Assembly (NCBI GenBank): GCA_964587515.1 | Contig: CAZPMO010000204.1 | Location: 1-8,151, forward strand | DNA from: CAZPMO01 sp964587515 | GTDB lineage: Bacteria; Pseudomonadota; Alphaproteobacteria; MPNO01 | Direction: 5' to 3' | DNA: 8,151 bases | Part shown: piece after piece, positions 1 to 5,939 of the stretch | How the letters are laid out: the number at the start of each line of letters is the position of its first letter | How positions within the stretch are numbered: the stretch's first letter is position 1 | Notes under the pieces: model-generated | Told to the model about the DNA's origin: nothing | The model's database searches: none | What the model saw: the letters and a program-made list of their open reading frames with translations, nothing else | Made by a program: the position numbers and the translations under genes

Positions 1-1687
1 GTCGGAAAAAGCGCGTATTGCTCATCTCGCGGGGCCGACCGCGACGATCCAGAACACGCCACCGCTGGTGACCTCCAACAAGGCGCGCGCGAAGCGCGGC
101 CTGAAGCTGCTCAGCGGCGTGGACGGCGCGCCGCATGCCTTCGATGCGCTCAGGGCCCAGCGCCTCGCCGCGCCCGCCACGGTCTACGTGGAACAGTTCT
201 CCGCCCATCCGCTGGAATCCGACGCGGCCGAGCTTTACGGCTCGCCCGACGGCTATATGGGCGCCGACGGCGTGTTTCATGCGGAGAGACAGAGCGAGGA
301 CGACAAGCCGGTCTATGAGATTGAACTACGCCCGGAGGACGGGGTCTATCCCCTGCCCTACATGGCGGTGCAGGCCGACGGCCAGCCATGGGAAGAGGAG
401 TGCGCCGCGCCGGGCGCCGGCGAAGAGCGGGCGCGCCAGGGATTTTTTCCCGACGGCTCGCGCAGTTTCGAGGAAATCGACCGTTTGTCGGTCGACCCAT
501 TCGGACGGGCCAGCATGATATCGTCGCTGGCCGACGTGGAGTTCTATCGCGGCGTGCCGCCGGGCGGCTTTAAGAAAGGGCTGGCGGGCGATCTGCGCCG
601 CGACATGGGCGAGGGCGATATCCCGCCCGAGACGCGCGGCCGGGATTTCTATCCCTACAAACCCGAACACCTGGCCGCCACGCCGACCCGGCCGATGATC
701 GCCAAGGCCACCAACGACATGCAGGCGCTGGCCGCCGGCGGTGATTATGACGGCGTGATCTGGACCCAGGGCAGCCCGCAGGTCGAGGAGATGTCATACT
801 GGTTCAATCTGCTGATCGATACGACGCGGCCGATCTGCGGCAACGCCGCGCAACGCCCGCACGGCCAGATCAGCAACGACGGGCCGCACAATATCGTCGA
901 TTCCGTGAAATTCATTTCGTCGCGGATCTGGGCCGATGGCGAGGGCAACAACCGCTGCGGCGCGGTGGTGATCCAGGAACAGCAATTCTTCGCCGCGCGC
1001 GAGGTCGCCAAGGCGGACGCGCGGCCGGGCGGCTATGTCGCCACCGGCGGCCACGGCGGCATCATCGGCCAAATCAGCCACACCGGCCGGCTCGCGCTGA
1101 CCTACGTGCCGGTCTACAAGCACACCTACCTGTCCGACGTGAACCTTTCCAGACTGCCCGGGACGGTCACCGCGGCGCGGGCCGGCGGCGAACGGGTCGA
1201 AGTGCGCGTGAAGGACGGAACGGGCAATCTCGAGGCCGACGCTATCCCGGTGGTGTCAATCGTCAAGGACGGCAGCTTCTCGGGCATCGAAACGGACGGC
1301 GATCCGAGCCATGAGCGCGACCTCATCGCATCGATCGAGCATAAGCTCGACATGGGCCGGCTTGCCGGCTTCGTGGTCGAGGGGCTGGTGCCTTATGGCT
1401 CGCCGCTGTCGAGCGCGCGCCACAAGCTGATGCTCAAGGCGACCTTCTGCGGCATTCCGGTCGTGCGGGTCGGACGCGGTAATCCTCACGGTTTCGCCGA
1501 TCACCACGAATTCCAGATCGCCGGGGCCAATTTGACGGCAACCAAGGCGCGGTTGCTGCTGATGGCCTGTTTGTTGAAGTTCGGCAGCCTGCCGGCGGCG
1601 GCCGACCCCGGCAACCCGACGGGAGACGACCTCAATGCGATCCGGACCGCGCTGGCCGAATACCAGCAGGTCTTCGACACGCATTAA
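1..1687 (+). CDS. Asparaginase-fold protein, 5' end outside window, degenerate active site
   Basis: The frame is open from base 2, giving 561 visible residues. The GTG at 68 is not taken as the start because family-like sequence lies before it. The second half follows type I/II L-asparaginases: a segment like the HGTDTxEE motif (residues 256-262), then ISNDGPHN, a counterpart of the catalytic lysine in AREVAK (Lys337), GxLxYxxPxYKHT, and a C-terminal domain with IPVVRVGRGN and an AGANLTATKARLLLM helix. Two things are odd. The normally invariant HGTDT reads QGSPQ, so the catalytic Thr-Asp pair is Ser258-Pro259. About 200 residues separate the N-terminal AGPT segment (possible TGGT equivalent, Thr13) from this motif, against roughly 65 in E. 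coli AnsB, implying an inserted domain. Ordinary asparagine hydrolysis is doubtful. It may be a diverged amidohydrolase or a non-catalytic relative. No signal peptide can be judged because the true N-terminus is missing. The fold assignment is fairly firm; the function is unknown. Confidence 0.8.
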   Translation, partial: SEKARIAHLAGPTATIQNTPPLVTSNKARAKRGLKLLSGVDGAPHAFDALRAQRLAAPATVYVEQFSAHPLESDAAELYGSPDGYMGADGVFHAERQSEDDKPVYEIELRPEDGVYPLPYMAVQADGQPWEEECAAPGAGEERARQGFFPDGSRSFEEIDRLSVDPFGRASMISSLADVEFYRGVPPGGFKKGLAGDLRRDMGEGDIPPETRGRDFYPYKPEHLAATPTRPMIAKATNDMQALAAGGDYDGVIWTQGSPQVEEMSYWFNLLIDTTRPICGNAAQRPHGQISNDGPHNIVDSVKFISSRIWADGEGNNRCGAVVIQEQQFFAAREVAKADARPGGYVATGGHGGIIGQISHTGRLALTYVPVYKHTYLSDVNLSRLPGTVTAARAGGERVEVRVKDGTGNLEADAIPVVSIVKDGSFSGIETDGDPSHERDLIASIEHKLDMGRLAGFVVEGLVPYGSPLSSARHKLMLKATFCGIPVVRVGRGNPHGFADHHEFQIAGANLTATKARLLLMACLLKFGSLPAAADPGNPTGDDLNAIRTALAEYQQVFDTH

Positions 1688-1711
1688 ACACAACATTTAT
1701 GGGCGGAACGC

Positions 1712-2707
1712 TCAGGCCCAGGGCAGAAGAACCGTCGCGCCGGTGGTGGCGCGGGATTCGATCGCGGCGTGGGCCGCGGCCGCTTCCGACAACGGGAAAG
1801 TCCGCGACACGGTGTTGCTGATCACGCCTTTCGCGATGATGTCGAACAGTTCCTCCGCGCCGGCCACCAGATCCTCGCGTTTCGCCATGTAGTGCATGAT
1901 CGCGGGGCGGGTAAGGAACAGCGAGCCGCGCTGGCCGAGATCTTCGATGACCCGCACCGGATCGGGCGGCCCCGACGCATGCCCATAAGCGGCGCACATG
2001 CCGAGCGGCCGCAGACAATCGAGCGATCCCTGAAGTGTGTCCTTGCCGATCGATTCATAGACCACGTGGACCCCTTCCCCGCCGGTAATATCGCGGCATA
2101 TGGGTACGAAATTCTCGCTCGAATAGTTGATCGTGTGATCGCATCCCAGCCCGCGCGCGATCTCCGCCTTTTCCGCCGTGCTCACGGTGCCGATCACCGT
2201 CGCGCCGAGATGCTTCGCCCAGGGACAGAGAATGTGGCCCATGCCGCCCGCCGCGGCATGGATCAGCACGAAATCTCCCGGCTGGACGCGGTAGGTCCGG
2301 CGCAGCAGATATTGCGCGGTGAGACCTTTCAGCATCAACGAGGCGATGGTCTGGTCGTCGAAGCCGTCGGGGATCTTGCACAGCTTGTCGGCCGGATAGA
2401 TGCGTTCCTGGGAGTAGGCGCCGTGCGGCGGCAGGGCGTAGGCGACCCGATCGCCCGGCCGGAAATCGTCGACGCCCGGGCCAGTCTCCTGGACCTCCGC
2501 GGCACCCTCGAAGCCCAGCACCAGCGGCAGCGGCGGCACCGGCCAGGGATGCGGCGTGCCCTGCCGATGATAGGTATCGACGAAATTCACTCCGATGGCG
2601 TTGTTCCTGATCCGGACCTCGCCGTGTCCCGGCGCGACGACCTCGACCTCCTCCCACCGGAAAACATCGGGCTCGCCCTTCTCGTGAATTACCGCCGCCA
2701 TGGTCAT
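1712..2707 (-). CDS. NADPH:quinone oxidoreductase, zinc-independent MDR family
   Basis: This 331-residue protein has the normal length for the quinone oxidoreductase (QOR/zeta-crystallin) branch of the medium-chain dehydrogenase/reductases, which reduce quinones or enals with NADPH in the cytosol. Visible marks are the GVNFVDTYHRQG segment (about 39-50), the LGFEGAAEV GroES-like core (64-72), the DFRPGDRVAY turn (81-90), and the nucleotide-binding AAAGGMG loop (151-157) followed by CPWAKHLGATVIGTV. The cysteines that hold catalytic zinc in alcohol dehydrogenases are absent, as expected for QOR. The first ATG is chosen because AGGAGA lies 5 nt upstream; a second ATG two codons later would sit 11 nt away. 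The gene is convergent with the asparaginase-like gene (24 bp gap) and divergent from the hxlR-type gene. That arrangement is known for HxlR regulators controlling quinone-detoxifying enzymes, so a stress-induced role is likely. The exact substrate is not determinable. Confidence 0.93.
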   Translation of the reverse strand: MTMAAVIHEKGEPDVFRWEEVEVVAPGHGEVRIRNNAIGVNFVDTYHRQGTPHPWPVPPLPLVLGFEGAAEVQETGPGVDDFRPGDRVAYALPPHGAYSQERIYPADKLCKIPDGFDDQTIASLMLKGLTAQYLLRRTYRVQPGDFVLIHAAAGGMGHILCPWAKHLGATVIGTVSTAEKAEIARGLGCDHTINYSSENFVPICRDITGGEGVHVVYESIGKDTLQGSLDCLRPLGMCAAYGHASGPPDPVRVIEDLGQRGSLFLTRPAIMHYMAKREDLVAGAEELFDIIAKGVISNTVSRTFPLSEAAAAHAAIESRATTGATVLLPWA

Positions 2708-2712
2708 GATCG

Positions 2713-2718
2713 TCTCCT
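2713..2718 (-). promoter_or_regulatory. Ribosome binding site of the quinone oxidoreductase gene
   Basis: Read on the minus strand this is AGGAGA, 5 nt before the ATG at 2707. It decides between two in-frame ATGs six bases apart, favouring the upstream one. Confidence 0.7.
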
Positions 2719-2740
2719 GTATTTACTCGATTGCCGCAAC

Positions 2741-2771
2741 TGTACCTGTATAATCGAAATACGCTAGTACA
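2741..2771. promoter_or_regulatory. Candidate HxlR-type operator, nested inverted repeat
   Basis: An outer inverted repeat TGTAC (2741-2745) / GTACA (2767-2771) encloses an inner one, GTAT (2748-2751) / ATAC (2759-2762). The two centres differ by one base. The outline, TAC and GTA half-sites on one face of the DNA, resembles sites bound by HxlR-family dimers such as YodB. It lies in the divergent gap between the quinone reductase and the regulator and overlaps a perfect TATAAT, so occupancy could block transcription. The repeat is seen directly; its role as the operator is inferred. Confidence 0.45.
2749..2754 (+). promoter_or_regulatory. Candidate -10 element for the hxlR-type gene
   Basis: A perfect TATAAT lies 63 bases before the ATG at 2818, in a strikingly AT-rich gap of an otherwise GC-rich window. 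A convincing -35 hexamer at 16-18 bp spacing is not visible (the bases around 2726-2731 read ctcgat). The promoter may therefore be weak or activator-dependent, or the match may be chance. It lies inside the inverted repeat at 2741-2771. Confidence 0.4.
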
Positions 2772-2788
2772 CACTTTTATTGCATATA

Positions 2789-2804
2789 GTATCGAAAAGT
2801 ATAC
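2789..2804. repeat. Second inverted repeat in the divergent gap
   Basis: GTAT (2789-2792) and ATAC (2801-2804) flank an 8-base spacer. The spacer region carries an ATCGAAA word that also appears in the first repeat (2753-2759 and 2791-2797, 38 bp apart). It could be a second half-site set for the same regulator, placed just before the ribosome binding site of the regulator gene. No binding evidence can be derived from sequence alone. Confidence 0.3.
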
Positions 2805-2805
2805 C

Positions 2806-2811
2806 GAGGAG
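2806..2811 (+). promoter_or_regulatory. Ribosome binding site of the hxlR-type gene
   Basis: GAGGAG sits 6 nt before the ATG at 2818. It fixes the start of the regulator and argues against the longer frame that opens at a TTG at 2731 with no Shine-Dalgarno sequence. Confidence 0.75.
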
Positions 2812-2817
2812 TTCGAC

Positions 2818-3168
2818 ATGTCGAAAAGACGCCAGCGAAAGCCCGGCGCCTATCAAAACTGTCCCGTCGAAGCGGCGCTGAACATCATCGGCGGCAAGTG
2901 GAAGGCCGTGATCCTGTTCCAGCTCTCCCAGGGCACGAAACGCTTCAACGAGCTGCGCCGGGCGTTACCCAACGTTACGCAACGCATGCTGACCAACCAG
3001 CTCCGCGAGCTGGAACGCGACGGCATGGTCGCGCGCAAGGTCTATGCGCAGGTGCCGCCAAAGGTGGAATATTCCCTGACCGAGCTGGGCCGGTCCCTTG
3101 AGCCGGTATTGTTCAAGCTGTGGGATTGGGGCGAAGACCACATCATTCCGCGACTGGAGGATGTCTGA
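2818..3168 (+). CDS. HxlR-family winged-helix transcriptional regulator
   Basis: This 116-residue protein has the usual HxlR length and consensus. It begins with a basic N-terminus, then Cys15 in the YQNCPVEAAL segment and IIGGKWKAVILFQL. The winged-helix recognition region follows (RFNELRRALPNVTQRMLTNQLRELERDG, roughly 42-69), then the wing VPPKVEYSLTELGRSLEPVL and a C-terminal dimerisation helix. HxlR proteins bind DNA as dimers. Several (YodB, HypR, QorR) sense quinones, aldehydes or oxidants through the cysteine equivalent to Cys15 and control a neighbouring quinone or nitro reductase. The divergent quinone oxidoreductase fits that scheme. It lies 72 bp upstream of the dehalogenase-like gene on the same strand and may also control or be co-transcribed with genes to its right. 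Family assignment is firm; inducer and operator are inferred. Confidence 0.93.
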   Translation: MSKRRQRKPGAYQNCPVEAALNIIGGKWKAVILFQLSQGTKRFNELRRALPNVTQRMLTNQLRELERDGMVARKVYAQVPPKVEYSLTELGRSLEPVLFKLWDWGEDHIIPRLEDV

Positions 3169-3185
3169 CCGCCCGGCGGTTGTTT
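3168..3185 (+). terminator. Weak hairpin at the end of the hxlR-type gene
   Basis: ACCGC (3168-3172) pairs with GCGGT (3176-3180) around a 3-base loop, followed by TGTTT. The stem starts within the stop codon and is only 5 bp, so it may attenuate rather than end transcription into the next gene. Confidence 0.3.
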
Positions 3186-3227
3186 GAAGCGGTAAGATGG
3201 GATGCTACGCTGTTGGGCGTGGATCGA

Positions 3228-3234
3228 GGGGAGG
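3228..3234 (+). promoter_or_regulatory. Ribosome binding site of the dehalogenase-like gene
   Basis: GGGGAGG lies 6 nt before the ATG at 3241. Because of it the start is placed here and not at the in-frame ATG at 3202, which would add 13 residues and put this purine tract inside the coding region. Confidence 0.7.
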
Positions 3235-3240
3235 CGCACG

Positions 3241-4188
3241 ATGATCGGCAAAAGCTGGATACGTGAACAGGGGCTTCAGGACCCGCTGCTGGTCGAGGCG
3301 CTCCGCAAGCGCGGGATGGAGGACGTGCCTTTGGGGGAGAGTTCCTATCCCGGCAAGGAGGAGATGGTCGAGCGCAAGGACGCCGCGATCCGCCATTGGA
3401 ACGACATGCGGCCCCTGCGTGACGGACCCGTAAACCCGGTCCAGACCGAGGTGACCGACGAGGCGGCGATGAGCGCCGACATTAAGCGGCGCGCGCTGGA
3501 AGCGGGCGGCGACGCCGTCGGAATCACGGCGCTGCGCCCTGAATTCATCGAGCTTGGCGTCGACATACCCCACCGGAACGTCATCGCGGTGATCTGCCAC
3601 GAGGATTATTCGAAGGCGCTCGAGGGACCCCTGGCGGTCGAGCTTGAGGCCATGACCACCTACGCCGACTGCGCCGACGTTTCCACCGAAATCGCGCGCT
3701 ATATCAGGGAAGAGCTCGGTTATCCTGCTCTTGCCCATCACAACGGATCGTTCCAGATTCAAGCCATTCCGGTGTTCCAGGAAGTCGGGTTCGGCGAACT
3801 CGGCCGTCACGGCAGCCTGATTCATCCTGAGCTGGGCGCGAATTTTCGACCCGGCTTCATTACAACGGACCTGCCGATGAGCTATGACACGCCATATGAA
3901 TTCGGCGTGCAGGATTATTGCATGAACTGCAATCTGTGCCGCGCCAACTGCCCGGGTGACGCTATTCCGGACGATTACATCATGACCGGCACGACCAAAC
4001 GATGGCTGACCGACATCGACAAGTGCTATCCTATCTCCCGCTTCCGCGACGCGTACTGCCACATTTGCATCGACGTGTGCCCATACATTCACAAGGAAAA
4101 CGGAGACCCCGAAAAACGCCGGATGTTCAAGGAATACATGAAGGTTCGAAAGGATGAAGGATACAAAACCCCCAAGGGAAACGCTTAG
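3241..4188 (+). CDS. Reductive-dehalogenase-like iron-sulfur protein, soluble short form
   Basis: This 315-residue protein is related to corrinoid reductive dehalogenases (RdhA) and, more distantly, to epoxyqueuosine reductase QueG. The middle follows the dehalogenase core: GGDAVGITAL, an ARYIREELGYPA helix and strand, and GFGELGRHGSLIHPELGANFRPGFITTDLP (about 183-212). Two cluster motifs follow: C227-x2-C230-x2-C233-x3-C237-P and C262-x10-C273-x2-C276-x3-C280-P, enough for two 4Fe-4S clusters. Tyr141 and Arg189 are candidates for the catalytic Tyr/Arg pair, but this alignment is by eye. There is no twin-arginine signal peptide, no anchor gene (RdhB) nearby and no fused reductase domain, so it should be cytoplasmic and need an outside electron donor. 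RdhA proteins use cobalamin to remove halide; whether this one does is unproven. It overlaps the next gene by 35 bp. Alternatives are a cobalamin-dependent reductase with a non-halogenated substrate, or an electron-transfer protein. Confidence 0.85.
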   Translation: MIGKSWIREQGLQDPLLVEALRKRGMEDVPLGESSYPGKEEMVERKDAAIRHWNDMRPLRDGPVNPVQTEVTDEAAMSADIKRRALEAGGDAVGITALRPEFIELGVDIPHRNVIAVICHEDYSKALEGPLAVELEAMTTYADCADVSTEIARYIREELGYPALAHHNGSFQIQAIPVFQEVGFGELGRHGSLIHPELGANFRPGFITTDLPMSYDTPYEFGVQDYCMNCNLCRANCPGDAIPDDYIMTGTTKRWLTDIDKCYPISRFRDAYCHICIDVCPYIHKENGDPEKRRMFKEYMKVRKDEGYKTPKGNA

Positions 4189-4582
4189 TTCGCTCAACTA
4201 CCGCGACGCCGAGGAAACACCCACGACCACCGCGCCCGAGTTGAAGGCGCTGTCGCGGGCCACTCTGACCTTGCTCGGCGACGTGGCGGCGGGGACGGGC
4301 GAAAACCCGGACGACAAGGACTGGCGTTTGATATCGACGTCCCCCGACGGCGCGGCGATTACCGTTTCCTGCACGGGGCCCGATCTTCCCGCCGCGATAC
4401 CCGATGATACGGCGCACCCTTCGGTGATCCCGTTCGAACGGCCCTGGCTTGGCGTGTATCGTTTGACCGTCGCCGCGCCACTGGTGGTTTTCGACATCGC
4501 ATGGCGCCCCGATGAACCGCTGCGAATCATGAATTTCAGCCGAGGCAACTGGGAAGAAACTCTGACGGCGCTGGTCCGCTGA
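4154..4582 (+). CDS. Hypothetical protein overlapping the dehalogenase-like gene
   Basis: I do not recognise this 142-residue protein. The ATG lies 35 bp inside the preceding gene, in another frame, with AAGG 9 nt upstream, which suggests translational coupling. It has no signal peptide, no membrane segment and a single cysteine. The N-terminal 35 residues look polar and flexible. The rest alternates short hydrophobic stretches (WRLISTSPDG, AITVSC, WLGVYRLTVAAPLVVFDIAW), consistent with a small beta-rich domain, and ends in a helix-like GNWEETLTALVR. Its tight overlap and shared strand make it a possible partner, chaperone or substrate-binding accessory of the iron-sulfur protein. That it is a real gene is supported by the coupling and by the lack of any better frame in this stretch. 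Confidence 0.7.
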   Translation: MKDTKPPRETLSSLNYRDAEETPTTTAPELKALSRATLTLLGDVAAGTGENPDDKDWRLISTSPDGAAITVSCTGPDLPAAIPDDTAHPSVIPFERPWLGVYRLTVAAPLVVFDIAWRPDEPLRIMNFSRGNWEETLTALVR

Positions 4583-4646
4583 ACGCTTCCCGCCCACTGA
4601 GATTGCTTTCGCCCGGTCGATGCCGGACAATGGCCGGAATTAAAAC

Positions 4647-4652
4647 AAGGAG
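4647..4652 (+). promoter_or_regulatory. Ribosome binding site deciding a TTG start
   Basis: AAGGAG is placed 6 nt before TTG at 4659. The next in-frame ATG, at 4683, has no comparable site and would remove the first beta strand of the barrel, so the rare TTG is the better start. Confidence 0.75.
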
Positions 4653-4658
4653 CTTAAA

Positions 4659-5852
4659 TTGCAAGTCATTGCCTTTCATCTGATGCCCTATGCCGATCTC
4701 GACATGGCGGAGCGGGACAAGTATCCGGCAGCGTGGGTGACGCTGCCCAATACCACATTCGATCCCGAAAAGGGCATGGCGCTCTATAACCGTTACCTCG
4801 ACGAGCTTGAATTCGCCGAGCAGGTCGGGTTCGACGGTCTGTGCGTCAACGAGCATCACCAGAACGCATACGGGCTTATGCCGTCGCCGGTGGTGATGGC
4901 GGCGGCGCTGGCGCGGCGCACATCGACCGCGAAGCTCGCCATTCTCGGTAACGCCTTCGGTATCCGCGAGCACCCGCTGACCCTGGCCGAAGAACACGCC
5001 ATGATCGATTGCATCACCGGTGGGCGGCTGATCACCGGCATGGTGCGCGGTATCGGCGCGGAATATTACTCGTTGGGTGCCAACCCCGCCTTCTCGCTGG
5101 AACGCCACCAGGAAGCCCACGATCTGGTGATCCGCGCCTGGACCGAGGAAGGCCCGTTCGCCTTCGAGGGCAAGCATTTTCACTTCGAGTATGTGAATGT
5201 CTGGCCGCGCCCGTACCAGAAGCCGCACCCGCCGATCTGGTGCCCGTCGCAGGGCTCGACCGAGACCGTCGAGTGGTCGTCCCATCCCGACCGCAAATAT
5301 GTCTATCTCCAGACCTACAGCCCGATCCGCTCCGTGGCGCGCTTTCTCAACATGTATCGCGACGTGGCGGAGAAAAAGCACGGCTATACCGCGGATTCGA
5401 CCCAGATCGGCTGGGCCGCGCCGACCTATGTGGCGGAGACCGACGAGAAGGCCTTCGAGGAAGCGGCTCCTCATATCGAGATTTTCTTCGACAAGCTGCT
5501 CAACATGCCCCTGGAAATGCTTTTTCCGCCGGGTTACCTGACGCTGAACTCGCTGAAGGGCATGTTGGCGCATAAGAAGTCGCTCGACCCCAAGGCGAAG
5601 GCCGACGCGCGGACGCTGATCGAAAACGGCGTGTTCCTGTGCGGCAGCCCGGAGACGGTGCGGCGCAAGATCACAGAGGCCCACCGTCTGACGGGTTTTC
5701 AGAACTTCGTGCCGATGATCCAGTTCGCGACCCTGCCGGCCGACCTCACGAAGAAGAATATCGAGATGATCGGCAAGGAGATCATCCCCTACATCAAGGG
5801 GTTGGACGACGACAATTACGCCGGATTGGAATCCGTCGCGGCCGCCGAGTAA
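4659..5852 (+). CDS. Luciferase-like (LLM) flavin-dependent oxidoreductase
   Basis: This 397-residue protein belongs to the bacterial luciferase-like TIM-barrel superfamily, which uses reduced FMN (monooxygenases) or F420. Visible family marks are the first strand VIAFHLMPY (3-11), AEQVGFDGLCVNEHH (53-67), the ALARRTSTAKLAILGNAF strand (83-100), the HPLTLAEEHAMIDCITGGRLITGMVRG segment (105-131) and PRPYQKPHPPIW before the insertion region. GSPETVRRKI near the C-terminus is typical of the group. The length is normal, and the start is TTG as argued at its ribosome binding site. It is separated from the hypothetical gene by 76 bp on the same strand and ends before a strong terminator, so it is likely the last gene of the rightward unit. 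A monooxygenase acting on an aromatic or alkyl compound is plausible, with reduced flavin from a separate reductase not seen here. The substrate is unknown. Confidence 0.92.
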   Translation: MQVIAFHLMPYADLDMAERDKYPAAWVTLPNTTFDPEKGMALYNRYLDELEFAEQVGFDGLCVNEHHQNAYGLMPSPVVMAAALARRTSTAKLAILGNAFGIREHPLTLAEEHAMIDCITGGRLITGMVRGIGAEYYSLGANPAFSLERHQEAHDLVIRAWTEEGPFAFEGKHFHFEYVNVWPRPYQKPHPPIWCPSQGSTETVEWSSHPDRKYVYLQTYSPIRSVARFLNMYRDVAEKKHGYTADSTQIGWAAPTYVAETDEKAFEEAAPHIEIFFDKLLNMPLEMLFPPGYLTLNSLKGMLAHKKSLDPKAKADARTLIENGVFLCGSPETVRRKITEAHRLTGFQNFVPMIQFATLPADLTKKNIEMIGKEIIPYIKGLDDDNYAGLESVAAAE

Positions 5853-5873
5853 TCCGGACAGGCAGGCAAAGAA

Positions 5874-5910
5874 AAGGGTCCCCACCGAATGGTGGGGACC
5901 CTTGTTTATT
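5874..5910. terminator. Strong bidirectional intrinsic terminator
   Basis: A perfect 13-bp inverted repeat (5874-5886 with 5891-5903) closes on a GAAT loop. On the plus strand it is followed by TTGTTTATT; read on the minus strand it is followed by TTTTCTTT (complement of the A-rich run at 5868-5875). It sits between the ends of the convergent LLM and TRAP genes and should stop transcription in both directions. Confidence 0.92.
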
Positions 5911-5911
5911 G

Positions 5912-5931
5912 ACCGCCTACGTGGCGGTTTT
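5912..5931 (+). terminator. Second, smaller hairpin behind the main terminator
   Basis: ACCGCC (5912-5917) pairs with GGCGGT (5923-5928) around TACGT, followed by a run of four T (5928-5931). It may back up termination of the rightward unit. Read leftward it lacks a T run. Confidence 0.45.
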
Positions 5932-5939
5932 GCGCGCGA

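Noticed and set aside
68..70. GTG as start of the asparaginase-like gene
   Set aside because: The frame is open to the window edge and upstream codons encode AGPTATIQNTP, the expected place of the first active-site loop.
1769..2767. 332-codon plus-strand frame opposite the quinone oxidoreductase
   Set aside because: It covers a gene with clear family motifs and crosses the divergent promoter region; the protein has no recognisable domain.
3205..4197. 330-codon minus-strand frame opposite the dehalogenase-like gene
   Set aside because: The plus strand carries cysteine motifs and family signatures; this frame has none.
4603..4631. TTGCTT and GACAAT at 17-bp spacing as a promoter for the LLM gene
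   Set aside because: Only 3 of 6 and 4 of 6 bases match the consensus; in GC-rich DNA this is within chance, so it is not listed as a feature.
4536..5885. 449-codon open frame on the minus strand opposite the LLM gene
   Set aside because: It mirrors the codon-position bias of the LLM gene, runs through the terminator hairpin, and its translation is rich in Arg/His/Gly with no family motif.
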